DNA from: Archangium violaceum
GTDB taxonomy: Bacteria > Myxococcota > Myxococcia > Myxococcales > Myxococcaceae
DNA: 64,000 nt
Direction of reading: 5' to 3'
NCBI RefSeq assembly: GCF_016859125.1
Contig: NZ_CP069338.1
Coordinates: 4,279,501 to 4,343,500, forward strand
In this document: one piece after another, positions 38,981 to 48,116 of the stretch
Layout: every line of letters starts with the position of its first letter
Numbering within the stretch: position 1 is the first letter of the stretch
Notes under the pieces: generated by a model
What the model saw: the letters and a program-made list of their open reading frames with translations, nothing else
Told to the model about the DNA's origin: nothing
Database searches by the model: none
Position numbers and translations under genes: made by a program

Positions 38981-40090
38981 ATGGCGCTTTCCATCGGCAT
39001 CGTCGGTCTGCCCAACGTGGGCAAGTCCACCCTCTTCAACGCGCTCTCGGCGGCGGGGGCCCAGGCGGCCAACTACCCGTTCTGCACCATCGAGCCCAAC
39101 GTGGGCGTGGTGCCGGTGCCGGACGATCGGCTGGAGAAGCTGACGGCGCTGGTGAAGCCGCTCAAGAAGATCCCCACCTCGCTCGAGTTCGTGGACATCG
39201 CGGGCCTGGTGCGTGGCGCCTCGAAGGGCGAGGGACTGGGCAACCAGTTCCTGGCCAACATCCGCCAGGTGGACGCGGTGCTGCACGTGCTGCGCTGCTT
39301 CGAGGACGACAACATCACCCACGTCGAGGGCGGCGTGGATCCGGTGCGAGACCGGGACGTGGTGGACACCGAGCTCTGCCTGAAGGACCTGGAGACGGTG
39401 GAGAAGCGCCGCGAGCGCGCGCAGAAGAACGCGAAGATGGGCGGCAAGGCGGGCGACGAGGCCAAGGCCGAGCTGGCGCTGCTGGACCGCGTCAAGGCGG
39501 GGCTGGACTCGGGCATCACGGTGCGCGGGCAGAAGCTGACGGCCGAAGAGCATGCGGCCATCCGCGAGCTCTTCCTGCTGACGGACAAGCCGGTGCTGTA
39601 CGTGGCGAACATCAGCGAGAAGCAGATCGGCAAGGAGGACGCCGACCCGTACGTGAAGGCGGTGCGGGAGATGGCGGCGAAGGAGGGCGCGGGGGTGGTG
39701 GTGCTGGCGGCGGCGATGGAGTCGGAGATCCAGCAGTTGCCCGAGGAGGAGCGTCCGGGCTTCCTGGAGAGCGCGGGCCTGACGGAGCCGGGTCTGCACA
39801 AGGTGGTGCGAGAGGGCTACAAGCTGCTGGGCCTGCAGACGTACTTCACGGTGGGCGAGCAGGAGTGCCGGGCGTGGACGATCCACAAGGGTGACAAAGC
39901 GCCGCAGGCGGCGGGGGTCATCCACTCGGACTTCGAGCGCGGCTTCATCAAGGCCGAGGTGATGAGGTGGGAAGACCTCATCAAGTACGGGAGCGAGTCG
40001 GCGGTGAAGGAGAAGGGCCTGTTGCGAGTGGAAGGCAAGGAGTACGTGGTGCAGGACGGTGACTGCATGCACTTCCGCTTCAACGTGTAA
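38981..40090 (+). CDS. ychF: ribosome-binding ATPase YchF/Ola1
   Basis: A 369-residue Obg-related P-loop protein that binds ribosomes and hydrolyses ATP. Motifs: GLPNVGKST (G1), the YPFCTIEPNVG switch I, DIAGLVRGASKGEGLG (G3), and ANISE in the G4 position, where the NxxE form gives ATP rather than GTP preference. The C-terminal TGS-like region ends in DGDCMHFRFNV. Expected length. AGGA lies eight bases before the ATG; a REP-like hairpin directly follows the stop. Confidence 0.97.
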   Translation: MALSIGIVGLPNVGKSTLFNALSAAGAQAANYPFCTIEPNVGVVPVPDDRLEKLTALVKPLKKIPTSLEFVDIAGLVRGASKGEGLGNQFLANIRQVDAVLHVLRCFEDDNITHVEGGVDPVRDRDVVDTELCLKDLETVEKRRERAQKNAKMGGKAGDEAKAELALLDRVKAGLDSGITVRGQKLTAEEHAAIRELFLLTDKPVLYVANISEKQIGKEDADPYVKAVREMAAKEGAGVVVLAAAMESEIQQLPEEERPGFLESAGLTEPGLHKVVREGYKLLGLQTYFTVGEQECRAWTIHKGDKAPQAAGVIHSDFERGFIKAEVMRWEDLIKYGSESAVKEKGLLRVEGKEYVVQDGDCMHFRFNV

Positions 40091-40129
40091 CCACCCCTCT
40101 CCCCCTGGGAGAGGGACGGGGTGAGGGTC
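40091..40129 (+). repeat. REP-like dispersed hairpin, copy C
   Basis: CCCTCTCCC-CCT-GGGAGAGGG-ACGGGGTGAGGGT begins at the base after the ychF stop codon. It may act as 3' mRNA protection. Confidence 0.8.
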
Positions 40130-40133
40130 TACG

Positions 40134-40174
40134 AGAGGGTGCCATGAGGACCGAGGAGGTCCCGGGCACCCTCT
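40134..40174. terminator. long hairpin between convergent ychF and membrane-protein gene
   Basis: AGAGGGTGCC pairs perfectly with GGCACCCTCT, and GGACC/GGTCC pair inside the loop. It is a good bidirectional terminator candidate between two convergent transcripts. Confidence 0.65.
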
Positions 40175-40196
40175 TCGCTTGGCGGGGGCACGAGAG

Positions 40197-40472
40197 CTAC
40201 GGAGCCCCACGCAGGGCGGTATAGACCCACAGGCCAACGGCGAGCGCGGCGACGAAGGTGGAGAGGATGGCGGCGCGGCGGGAGCGACCCTCGTCGGGGT
40301 ACTTCCGGGCGCGCAGCCACATGCCGCCCACGCGCACGACGACGAAGAACGCGAGCAGGACCACGCCAATCCACTGCCAGCCCGGGGGGCGGGTGAGGGC
40401 CACGGCCCAGGCGGCGATGAAGGCGAGGTTACCGAGCAGCAGCACCAGCTGGAGGCGCAGGAAGGGGCTCAT
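40197..40472 (-). CDS. small membrane protein
   Basis: A 91-residue protein with three predicted membrane helices (LVLLLGNLAFIAAWAVAL, WQWIGVVLLAFFVVVRVGGM, AAILSTFVAALAVGLWVY) and a basic loop RARKYPDEGRSRR between the second and third. Its ATG overlaps the stop of the citrate-synthase-like gene (ATGA), so it is coupled to it. No known family recognised. Confidence 0.7.
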   Translation of the reverse strand: MSPFLRLQLVLLLGNLAFIAAWAVALTRPPGWQWIGVVLLAFFVVVRVGGMWLRARKYPDEGRSRRAAILSTFVAALAVGLWVYTALRGAP

Positions 40473-41815
40473 GGAGTGCTCCGGTAGGGCGCGCGGGGAG
40501 CGGAGTCCAGCGCATTGTCATTCGCCGTGCGCCCGGTGACAGCTGCCCCCACGTAGCGAGCCCTTGGGCGAAGCACGTGTCCCTGCTCACGCTGCTCCAG
40601 CACGTGCGCCACCCAGCCCGCCGCGCGCCCCACCGCGAACAGCGCCGCCGCCGCTCCCGGGGGCAACTCCAGCGCCGATGCCAGCGCCACCAGCCCGAAG
40701 TCCACCGTCGGTGCAGGGTGCCCCGCCTCGCGCATCGTCTCCTCCACCGCTCGCAGCATCCGCACGCCTGGCGTTTCCGGACGGAACGCATACGCCGCCT
40801 CCAGCAACGGCGGCGTGCGGGGATCTCCCTCCGGATACAGCCTGTGGCCGAAGCCCGGCACCGACTCGCCCCGCCGCAGGCGCTCGTGCACCACCGTGCG
40901 TGCCCGCTCTGGCTTGCCCACCTCCTGCAATAGCGCCTCGATGCGATCGCACGCGCCCCCGTGCTTCGGACCCGAGAGCGCCGCCAGTGCCGCGCTCACG
41001 CACGCATACAGATCCGCTCCCGACGATGCCGTCACCCGCGCAGCGAAGGTGGACACGTTCAGCTCATGATCCGCGCACAGCACCAGCGCCCGGTTCAACA
41101 CCTCCGGCGCCCGCTTCGCCGTCGCGCCCCAGGCCACCGCCAGCGAGGCCGCTACCGTCTCCTCCCTCAGGGCCCTGGCCACTCGCCCCGGTGCATGCGC
41201 GGCGCACACCCAGGCCGCCAGGTGCCGCAGCAGGCGTTGCCCCCGCAGCCGCTCCTGCTCCGCCGGAGCCGCGAAGCGCACCTCGTCCCAGGCCCCCAGC
41301 AGTGGCACCACCGCCAGCAGCACCGCTAGCGGCGGCGAGCGCTTCGGCAACAACTCCGCCACCGCCGAGGGCGCGAAGGGCAGCTCCGGCGAGGGCCATC
41401 GCACCGGCTCCGTTGGCAGGGCTCCCGTCCAGAGCAGCTCCGCCACGTCCTCGAGGCTCCGCCCCTCCACCGCGAGCCGCACCGCCGCATGGCCCCGGTA
41501 CGCCAGTCCCTCCGTCCCCACCGTCGACACCGCCGAGTCGATGACGGGCTCGCCCCAGCGCAGCGCTCCCGCCGCCACCGCCGCGTGCCCCGCCCGCGCG
41601 TCGTGCCGGGCCTTCAGCCGCTCGAGGTCCGCCCGGACGTACCGGTTCTCCTTCGTCCCCGGCTCGGGCACGCACCGCACCAGGCCCCGGCTCACGTACG
41701 TGTAGAGCGTCGCCCGCTTCACCCCCAGCAGCTGTGCCGCCTCCGCCGCGGACAGCAACTCCTCATGTCGACTGTCGAATCGAGATTGAGCCTTCGGCTC
41801 CCTCGCCTTAACCAT
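40469..41815 (-). CDS. citrate synthase-family protein with N-terminal helix-turn-helix
   Basis: A 448-residue fusion. Residues about 15-70 are an excisionase/MerR-like DNA-binding unit (LLSAAEAAQLLGVKRATLYTYVSRGLV...YVRADLERLKARH). The rest is a citrate synthase fold with the catalytic His in GPKHGGACDR, His in VPGFGHRLYPEGDPR and Asp in PTVDFGLVAL all present. The enzyme part may make citrate or 2-methylcitrate; the DNA-binding part may regulate transcription in response to metabolites. The ATG chosen follows GGGAGA; a longer frame runs into a REP copy. Confidence 0.85.
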   Translation of the reverse strand: MVKAREPKAQSRFDSRHEELLSAAEAAQLLGVKRATLYTYVSRGLVRCVPEPGTKENRYVRADLERLKARHDARAGHAAVAAGALRWGEPVIDSAVSTVGTEGLAYRGHAAVRLAVEGRSLEDVAELLWTGALPTEPVRWPSPELPFAPSAVAELLPKRSPPLAVLLAVVPLLGAWDEVRFAAPAEQERLRGQRLLRHLAAWVCAAHAPGRVARALREETVAASLAVAWGATAKRAPEVLNRALVLCADHELNVSTFAARVTASSGADLYACVSAALAALSGPKHGGACDRIEALLQEVGKPERARTVVHERLRRGESVPGFGHRLYPEGDPRTPPLLEAAYAFRPETPGVRMLRAVEETMREAGHPAPTVDFGLVALASALELPPGAAAALFAVGRAAGWVAHVLEQREQGHVLRPRARYVGAAVTGRTANDNALDSAPRAPYRSTP

Positions 41816-41838
41816 TCGTTTTGTCTCCCAGAGCGCAT

Positions 41839-41872
41839 TGTCGACTCGACTCGATGACACGTCGAGATGCGT
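41839..41872. promoter_or_regulatory. cluster of TCGA-containing sites before the HTH-citrate synthase gene
   Basis: TGTCGACTCGACTCGA followed by ACGTCGAG gives four TCGA cores in 25 bases, directly upstream of the start; further TGTCGA copies lie just inside the coding region (41766-41778). This could be a binding array for the HTH domain of the adjacent protein, which is inference. Confidence 0.35.
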
Positions 41873-41910
41873 CGCCAGGCGCTGGACCACCATGCCCACC
41901 CGGGCGTAGA

Positions 41911-41945
41911 CCCTCACCCCAGCCCTCTCCCAGAGGGAGAGGGAG
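41911..41945 (-). repeat. REP-like dispersed hairpin, copy D (inverted)
   Basis: CCCTCACCCC-AG-CCCTCTCCC-AGA-GGGAGAGGG, the reverse orientation of the other three copies. It lies in the divergent gap between the HTH-citrate synthase and cupin genes. Confidence 0.8.
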
Positions 41946-41957
41946 TTCATCCCCGTC

Positions 41958-42458
41958 ATGGCTCATCACCACATCGTCAACTCGCAGGACCTCCCCTGGA
42001 CCGAGACCACCCGTGGCTCCCGCGTCGCCATCCGCCGCAAGCAGCTCGGAGCCGCCGCCCATGGACAGAAGCTCGGGTGCAGCCTCCTCGAGCTCCTCCC
42101 TGGCAAACAGTCCTGGCCCCGCCACTACCACCTCGCCAATGAGGAGGCCCTCTTCTTCCTCGAGGGCTCCGGCAAGCTGCGGCTCGGCGACGAGACCGTA
42201 CCCGTGAAGGCAGGGGACTACGTCGCGCTCCCCGCCGGGCCCGCGTGCGCGCACCAGCTCATCAACGACGGGGAGCAGCCGCTGCGCTACCTCGCCTTCT
42301 CCACCATGCTCGAGCCCGACGTCATCGTGTACCCGGACTCCAACAAGGTGGGCGTGCTCGCCGGGGCCGCTCCCGGGGGCAACAAGGCCGCGCGCACCCT
42401 CGAGGCCTACCTGCCCCTGACCGCTCAGGTGGGTTACTGGGACGGCGAGGAGGGTTGA
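41958..42458 (+). CDS. cupin-domain protein
   Basis: A 166-residue single-domain cupin. Metal-site blocks are RHYHLANEEALFFLEGSGKLRLGDE (HxH...E) and a second motif with the His of ACAHQLIND. Such proteins bind small acids or sugars and often act as isomerases or sensors. The tail (EAYLPLTAQVGYWDGEEG) is common to a cupin group with a C-terminal hydrophobic strand. It heads a probable two-gene unit with the next hypothetical gene, 16 bases away. Confidence 0.85.
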   Translation: MAHHHIVNSQDLPWTETTRGSRVAIRRKQLGAAAHGQKLGCSLLELLPGKQSWPRHYHLANEEALFFLEGSGKLRLGDETVPVKAGDYVALPAGPACAHQLINDGEQPLRYLAFSTMLEPDVIVYPDSNKVGVLAGAAPGGNKAARTLEAYLPLTAQVGYWDGEEG

Positions 42459-42474
42459 GCCCTGGGGAGACGCC

Positions 42475-42993
42475 GTGGCACCCTCGCGTCCCATGGCCTC
42501 CCTCCTCGACTCGCTCGAACGTTCGCGCCTCCTCAAGGACCGGGACGCGGCCCGGGAGGTGCTCAACCCCGCGGAGCCTCCTCATGTCTCCCTCCTGCGC
42601 CTGTGCGACGTGGGTCTCCTCGAGGGCGGCCTCACCGTGTCGTTCGGCGTGCGGCCCGATGAGCTCGTGGGGCCTCTCACGCTGGCCATGGGCGGGGCCG
42701 CGCGGCGCTTCAAGGTCGTCGACGTGCGCGAGCGCCCCGTCCTGGAACTCCACGTCCTCGCGGGCGAGACGTCCGAGCGCTGGGAGGTGGAGGACCTCGC
42801 GGCGCTCGTGCACAACCTCAACGACCTCTACCTAGAAGCCCCGGACGTGCGCGCCGTCACCGTGCTCGGCGAGTGGAACGACGCGCTCCAGTTGCTGTGC
42901 GTGGAGAAGCGCGCGCTCCCTCGGCTCCTGCGCGAGCGCTTCTTCCAGCCCTACAACCGCGATGCGCTGGAGCGCATGATGGAGAAGCGCTGA
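42475..42993 (+). CDS. conserved hypothetical protein
   Basis: A 172-residue soluble protein with alternating strands and helices, without signal or membrane segment. Segments such as LEGGLTVSFGVRPDEL and DVRAVTVLGEWNDALQLLCVEKRALPRLL look like a compact alpha/beta domain. I do not recognise a family. A GTG start with GGGGAGA seven bases upstream was used; an ATG six codons later is possible. Confidence 0.6.
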   Translation: MAPSRPMASLLDSLERSRLLKDRDAAREVLNPAEPPHVSLLRLCDVGLLEGGLTVSFGVRPDELVGPLTLAMGGAARRFKVVDVRERPVLELHVLAGETSERWEVEDLAALVHNLNDLYLEAPDVRAVTVLGEWNDALQLLCVEKRALPRLLRERFFQPYNRDALERMMEKR

Positions 42994-43026
42994 GCCGCGG
43001 CCTGGAGTCGTTCCAGGCCGGCCACG

Positions 43027-43824
43027 CTACTCGTCGTCGCCCAGGAGTCCGCCGAGCCCCACTCCGCCCAGCACACTGCCCTCACCGCGCGCGCCGCCCG
43101 GCGTCGCCGCGGAGAGGATGCGCCCGGCCAGCCGGCTCAGCGGCAGTGACTGCAACCACACCCTGCCCGGGCCTCGCAGCGTGGCGAAGAAGAGACCCTC
43201 GCCTCCGAAGAAGGCCGTCTTGATGCCGCCCACCATCTGGATGTCGTAGTCCACCGTCGGCTGGAAGGCGACGATGCAGCCCGTGTCCACCCGCAGCACC
43301 TCGCCCGGCTTCAGGTCTCGTGAGTACACCGTGCCGCCCGCGTGGATGAAGGCCAGTCCATCCCCCTGCAGGCGCTGCATGATGAAGCCCTCGCCGCCGA
43401 ACAGGCCCGTGCCCAGCTTCCGCTGGAAGGCGATGCCCACCGACACGCCCTTCGCCGCCGCCAGGAAGCTGTCCTTCTGGGTGATGAGCTCTCCTCCCAT
43501 CTCCCCGAGCTTCACCGGGATGATCTTCCCGGGGTAGGGCGCGCCGAAGGCCACCTTCCGCTTGCCGCTCCCGCGGTTGTGGAAGACGGTCATGAAGAGG
43601 GACTCGCCCGTCAGCAGCCGCTTTCCCGCGCCCATCAACGCGCCGAAGAAGCCGCTTTTCTTCTCGGAGCCGTCACCGAAGACGGTCTCCATCTCGATGC
43701 CGTCCTCCATGTACATGAGCCCACCCGCCTCGGCCACCGCCGCCTCGTTCGGGTCCAGCTCTACCTCCACGAACTGCATCTCGCTGCCGTGGATACGGAA
43801 ATCCACCTCGTGCATCTGCGCCAT
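43027..43824 (-). CDS. AIM24 / TIGR00266 family protein
   Basis: A 265-residue beta-rich protein. The conserved segments are [85 protein letters not shown] and [43 protein letters not shown] Gly-rich tail follows. The family is widespread with unclear role (mitochondrial homologue AIM24). GGAGG lies before the ATG. Transcribed alone. Confidence 0.92.
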   Translation of the reverse strand: MAQMHEVDFRIHGSEMQFVEVELDPNEAAVAEAGGLMYMEDGIEMETVFGDGSEKKSGFFGALMGAGKRLLTGESLFMTVFHNRGSGKRKVAFGAPYPGKIIPVKLGEMGGELITQKDSFLAAAKGVSVGIAFQRKLGTGLFGGEGFIMQRLQGDGLAFIHAGGTVYSRDLKPGEVLRVDTGCIVAFQPTVDYDIQMVGGIKTAFFGGEGLFFATLRGPGRVWLQSLPLSRLAGRILSAATPGGARGEGSVLGGVGLGGLLGDDE

Positions 43825-43884
43825 GGTTGGGGTCCCTCCGTCGGGAAAAGAGACGCGCGAACCATAACCAGGAGCGCTGGCACT

Positions 43885-44892
43885 TCAACTCGCCAGTGGC
43901 GCCAGCTCCGCACCCGTGGACTCTCGCCCGCCGAGTTTCTTGCGCTCGAGGTACCAGCGGCGGAAGGCCAGCGTGGCCCGGTCCGTCGCCACGCTGCGCT
44001 CCTCGGAGACCGGCGGCGACTCGACGGGATCGCTCGACTCCACCACCGCCTGGTCCTCGCGAAGGATGCGCTTGTTGTAGCGATCGAGCACGGCCGCGAG
44101 CGGCTGGAGCTTCAGGAAGTCACGCGTGCTCACCAGCATCATCCGCGTATGGGTCGCATCCACCGGCACGCACCACATGTGCAGGCGCATGAGGCGATTC
44201 GGGATGGGGATGTGCAGCGCCATGCCATTGGGCCGTAGCCACTCCAGCGCCGCGGACGAGGGCCCTCCGTCCAGGCTCCACGAGGTGCGGAAGCCCGTGG
44301 GCGTGGGGTGCTCCTCCATCTCCATCTTCGAGTCCGGCTTCATCCGCCGCCACAGACTTCCGCCAATGGTGCGCCGGTGCACGAAGGGCAGGTGCGGCGA
44401 GTCCAGCATGTTCTCCATCGCCCGCGTCCAGTGCGCGTTCCACGTCTCGGCGTAGTGCCACACGTGGATGCCGGGCTGCTCCATCACCGAGGGCATGGAC
44501 AGCTCTTCCGGGGCCTCCGTGCCCGGATGCGTATAGAGCCAGATGAGGCCGCCACGCTCCTGCACGGGGAAGGCGGTGGCGGAGAAGCGCTGGCGCTTCT
44601 CCTGGGGCATGGGGTTGAGCGGGATGTGCGTGCACGAGCCGCCCGACGCGAAGCGCCACCCGTGGAAGGGACACTCCAGGCACCCGTCCTTGCCCACCTT
44701 CCCGAGGGACAGCTTCACGCCCCGGTGAGGGCACCGGTCGTGCAGCGCCGACACCCGGCCCTCGTTGTCCCGGAAGAGCACGATGCGCTCCGAGGCGAGC
44801 GTCAGCCCGAGTGGCGCCTTGCCCACCTCTTTCGACATCGCCACCGGCGTCCACAGGTTCGCGATGCCCTCGTCGGCGAAACCGTCCAACAT
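43885..44892 (-). CDS. Rieske-type ring-hydroxylating oxygenase
   Basis: A 335-residue mononuclear-iron oxygenase. The Rieske [2Fe-2S] site is CPHRGVKLSLGKV...CLECPFHGWRF (CxH...CxxH, about residues 54-80). The catalytic iron site lies around AETWNAHWTRAMENMLDSPHLPFVHRRT (two His and an upstream Asn/Glu context). It should hydroxylate or demethylate an organic substrate with electrons from an unlinked reductase. The ATG with GGAGG five bases upstream was preferred over an earlier GTG. It is divergent from a TetR gene across a 139-base gap, so local regulation is likely. Confidence 0.88.
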   Translation of the reverse strand: MLDGFADEGIANLWTPVAMSKEVGKAPLGLTLASERIVLFRDNEGRVSALHDRCPHRGVKLSLGKVGKDGCLECPFHGWRFASGGSCTHIPLNPMPQEKRQRFSATAFPVQERGGLIWLYTHPGTEAPEELSMPSVMEQPGIHVWHYAETWNAHWTRAMENMLDSPHLPFVHRRTIGGSLWRRMKPDSKMEMEEHPTPTGFRTSWSLDGGPSSAALEWLRPNGMALHIPIPNRLMRLHMWCVPVDATHTRMMLVSTRDFLKLQPLAAVLDRYNKRILREDQAVVESSDPVESPPVSEERSVATDRATLAFRRWYLERKKLGGRESTGAELAPLAS

Positions 44893-45014
44893 GGTGTCCT
44901 CCAGCACGTCCCCCACGCTGGATAGAATATTCAGACTGGCTTATTTAATTTCAAGTCGAAATCAGGCGGGACATCGGCGGGTGGACTCCCAGGAGGTGGA
45001 TTCCATACCCCATT

Positions 45015-45030
45015 TGGATTATTCAATCCA
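45015..45030. promoter_or_regulatory. 16-bp palindrome between Rieske oxygenase and TetR genes
   Basis: TGGATT-ATTC-AATCCA, a perfect inverted repeat one base before the TetR ATG. A related TGGATAGAATATTCA occurs at about 44924-44938 near the oxygenase start. Both are likely sites for the TetR protein. Confidence 0.55.
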
Positions 45031-45031
45031 C

Positions 45032-45661
45032 ATGGCCCGGATGAAGGGAAGCCGCAACGCGGACTACGAGAAGGAGCGGGAGCGTCTGCTCGAGGAGGTT
45101 CGCTTGCGTCTGCTCGCTTCGGACGGGGCCCAGACGAGCTTCCGGGAGCTCGCCGAGGTGGCTGGGGTGAGTGTGGCCACACTGCGGCACTACTTCGGCT
45201 CGCGCGAGGCCCTGCTGGCGGATGTGATGGCGGACATGCACCGGCGGGGCCTGCCGTACCTGCTCGCCGCGGCCACGGAGATACGAGGCCCGGTTCGGGA
45301 GTCGCTCCAGTGGTTCCTCGAGTCACTCCTCACGGGCTGGCGCATGGGGGTGGGAGCGGTGCATGCCTTCGGGCTCACCGCGGGCGTGGGCCACGAGACG
45401 CTCGGGCCGGTGTACGTGAAGGAGTTGCTGGAGCCCACGCTCCAGGCGGCGGAGGCGCGGCTGTCGCGGCACATCGCGGACGGGGAGTTGCGGCACTGTG
45501 ACGTGCGCCACGCCGCGCTGGAGCTGGTGTGCCCGGTGGTGCTCGGGCTGCTGCACCAGGTGCAGCTCTCGGGGGCGAACTGCCGACCGCTGAACGTGGA
45601 GCGCTTCCTGGAGGACCACCTGGAGACGTTCCTCCGCGCCTACGTCGTGTCTCCCGAGTAA
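45032..45661 (+). CDS. TetR family regulator, likely controlling the divergent Rieske oxygenase
   Basis: A 209-residue TetR repressor. The DNA-binding unit is TSFRELAEVAGVSVATLRHYFGSREALLADVM; the rest is a helical ligand domain. No clear Shine-Dalgarno is seen; a perfect 16-bp palindrome abuts the ATG, so binding there would block its own promoter. Divergent arrangement suggests the oxygenase substrate or product is the ligand. Confidence 0.85.
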   Translation: MARMKGSRNADYEKERERLLEEVRLRLLASDGAQTSFRELAEVAGVSVATLRHYFGSREALLADVMADMHRRGLPYLLAAATEIRGPVRESLQWFLESLLTGWRMGVGAVHAFGLTAGVGHETLGPVYVKELLEPTLQAAEARLSRHIADGELRHCDVRHAALELVCPVVLGLLHQVQLSGANCRPLNVERFLEDHLETFLRAYVVSPE

Positions 45662-45706
45662 AGAGAGCGCACGACGGAGAAGCCCCACCAGGGGAAGGAT
45701 GGCGAA

Positions 45707-46408
45707 ATGAACCGCACCGTGGATGTGACGACGTCCTATGTCGCCAGCGTGGCCCGGCTCGGGCTGGGCATGCGCGTGAGCGCGCTCGGCAGGCGCCCCG
45801 AGAAGCCGCTGGAGCTCTACGAGTTCGAGAACTGCCCCTTCTGCCGCAAGGTCCGCGAGGCCCTCAGCCTGCTCGACCTGGAGGCCTTCATCTACCCATG
45901 CCCCAAGGGCGGCACCCGCTTCCGCCCTCGCGCCGTGGAACTGGGCGGCAAGCAGCAGTTCCCCTATCTCGTGGACCCGAACACCGGTCAGCGCATGTAC
46001 GAGTCCAACGCCATCGTTCGATACCTCTTCGAGACGTATGGTGATGGCAGGGTGCCCATCGCGTTGGCGCTCGGGCCGCTCACCATGGTCGGCTCCGTAC
46101 TCGCGTCGTGGTCACGTGGGTTCGGTGGTGCGCTGGCCCGGCCGAGCCGCGCCCCGGCGCAGCCGCTGGAGCTGTGGAGCTACGAGGCGTCCCCCTACTG
46201 TCGCATCGTCCGCGAGGCGCTCTGCCGGCTGGAGTTGCCGTACCTGCTGCACAACGTGGCCAATGGCAGCCCACGCCGCCCGGACTTCGTCGCTCGCTCG
46301 GGCCGGATGATGGTCCCCTTCCTCTCCGATCCCAACACCGGCACGGCGATGTTCGAGTCCGCCGACATCGTCGCCTACCTGGAGAAGACCTACGGCGCAC
46401 CGCGCTGA
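45707..46408 (+). CDS. tandem glutaredoxin/GST N-terminal domain protein
   Basis: A 233-residue protein with two copies of a thioredoxin-like GST_N_3 domain: the first from ELYEFENCPFCRKVREALSLL (CPFC motif) to NAIVRYLFETYGD, the second from ELWSYEASPYCRIVREALCRL (SPYC) to ADIVAYLEKTYGA. The helical GST C-domain is absent. The first copy keeps a CxxC, the second only one Cys, suggesting a redox or glutathione-dependent role. It follows the TetR gene by 45 bases in the same direction. Confidence 0.85.
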   Translation: MNRTVDVTTSYVASVARLGLGMRVSALGRRPEKPLELYEFENCPFCRKVREALSLLDLEAFIYPCPKGGTRFRPRAVELGGKQQFPYLVDPNTGQRMYESNAIVRYLFETYGDGRVPIALALGPLTMVGSVLASWSRGFGGALARPSRAPAQPLELWSYEASPYCRIVREALCRLELPYLLHNVANGSPRRPDFVARSGRMMVPFLSDPNTGTAMFESADIVAYLEKTYGAPR

Positions 46409-46492
46409 CCTCCGCCACGAACGCACCTCGTCTTCCAATCGGTGTAGGCTGCCACCCCTCGCCAATCTGGCATGTGAAGGAGCGATACACCG

Positions 46493-48106
46493 ATGGCCGC
46501 GCAGACGATGGAGCAGTTGGTTTCCCTGTGTAAGCGCCGGGGATTCATCTTTCCTGGCTCGGCGGTCTACGGCGGTCTTCAGGGGACCTACGACTACGGT
46601 CCGCTCGGCGTCGAGCTGAAGAACAACCTCAAGCTCGCCTGGTGGCGCGCCAACGTCTGGGAGCGCGAGGACATGGAGGGGATCGACGCGGCGATCCTCA
46701 TGAACAAGCTGACCTGGCGCTACTCCGGCCACGAAGAGACCTTCGTGGACCCGATGGTCGACTGCAAGAACTGCAAGATGCGGTGGCGCGCGGATCAGAT
46801 CTCCGGCAAGTGCCCCAACTGCGCGTCGACGGAGCTCACCGAGCCGCGTCCGTTCAACCTGATGTTCAAGACGCAGATCGGCCCGGTGCCGGACCCCGAG
46901 TCGTTCTCGTACCTGCGGCCCGAGACCGCGCAGGGCATCTTCGTCAACTTCAAGCACGTCCTCGACTCCACGTCGCGCAAGCTCCCGTTCGGCATCGCGC
47001 AGATCGGCAAGGCGTTCCGCAACGAAATCACCCCGCGCAACTTCATCTTCCGCGTCCGCGAGTTCGAGCAGATGGAGATCGAGTTCTTCGTCCGCCCGGG
47101 TGAGGACGAGGGGTGGCACAAGAAGTGGGTGGAGGATCGGATCAACTGGTGGCTGTCCGTGGGCCTGTCCCGGGAGAACCTCGTGCCGTACCACCAGAAG
47201 CCCGAGGAGCTCGCCCACTACGCCAAGGCGACGGTGGACCTGCTCTACCGCTTCCCGCACGGTCTGGAAGAGCTCGAGGGCATCGCCAACCGCACCGACT
47301 ACGACCTGGGCTCGCACAGCAAGGACCAGGGCTCGCTCGGGTTGAAGGCGCGCGTCAGCCCCAACTCGCACAGCACCGACAAGCTCTCGTACTTCGACCC
47401 CGAGACGAAGCAGCACGTGGTGCCCTTCGTCATCGAGCCGTCGGCCGGCGTGGATCGCGGGGTGCTCGCGCTCTTGAGCGAGGCCTACGCGGAGGAGCAG
47501 GTGAAGCCCGCCCCGGCGGACCGCCTGAAGCCGGTGGAAGAGGCGCTCGGCACGTTCCTCAAGTCGGTGGGCCGCAATGAGAAGATTCCGGCCCAGGCGA
47601 AGGAGGCCCTCATCGCCGAGGGCGAGCGGATCGCCCAGGCGCTCGGCGAGCGGCTGCCGTCCATCGCGGGGCTCCTGTCGATGCCCGGCGCGGAGAGCAT
47701 CGAGGTGGCGAAGAAGCTGCGCGGCCAGGTGGACCCGGTGGTCGACGAGTTCTATCGGACGGTGCTGCACTTCAAGCCGCACCTGGCGCCCATCAAGGTG
47801 GCGGTGCTTCCGCTCAAGAAGAACCACCCGGAGATCGTCAGCACCGCGAAGATCATCCGCAGGAAGCTCCAGTCGACCGGCGCGATGCGCATCGTCTACG
47901 ACGACACCGGCGCGATTGGAAAGCTCTACCGGCGCCAGGACGAAATCGGCACGCCGTTCTGCATCACGGTCGACTTCGACACGCTCGGTGAGGGCAAGGA
48001 CACGGCCCTCAAGGACACCGTCACCGTGCGCCACCGCGACAGCATGGCGCAGGAGCGCGTCGCCATCTCCGAGCTCGAGACCTACCTGCGAGAGAAGATG
48101 CAGTAG
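46493..48106 (+). CDS. glyS: glycyl-tRNA synthetase (dimeric type)
   Basis: A 537-residue class II enzyme of the alpha2 type that charges tRNA-Gly. Signatures: [26 protein letters not shown], a four-Cys zinc-ribbon-like site [12 protein letters not shown]...GKCPNC, the motif 2 region [16 protein letters not shown]...[25 protein letters not shown] and motif 3 [14 protein letters not shown]. An insertion of about 80 residues (after LSEAYAEEQ, residues about 340-425) splits the anticodon-binding domain from the catalytic core. AAGGAG is ten bases before the ATG. Confidence 0.96.
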   Translation: MAAQTMEQLVSLCKRRGFIFPGSAVYGGLQGTYDYGPLGVELKNNLKLAWWRANVWEREDMEGIDAAILMNKLTWRYSGHEETFVDPMVDCKNCKMRWRADQISGKCPNCASTELTEPRPFNLMFKTQIGPVPDPESFSYLRPETAQGIFVNFKHVLDSTSRKLPFGIAQIGKAFRNEITPRNFIFRVREFEQMEIEFFVRPGEDEGWHKKWVEDRINWWLSVGLSRENLVPYHQKPEELAHYAKATVDLLYRFPHGLEELEGIANRTDYDLGSHSKDQGSLGLKARVSPNSHSTDKLSYFDPETKQHVVPFVIEPSAGVDRGVLALLSEAYAEEQVKPAPADRLKPVEEALGTFLKSVGRNEKIPAQAKEALIAEGERIAQALGERLPSIAGLLSMPGAESIEVAKKLRGQVDPVVDEFYRTVLHFKPHLAPIKVAVLPLKKNHPEIVSTAKIIRRKLQSTGAMRIVYDDTGAIGKLYRRQDEIGTPFCITVDFDTLGEGKDTALKDTVTVRHRDSMAQERVAISELETYLREKMQ

Positions 48107-48116
48107 AGGGCTCGCG

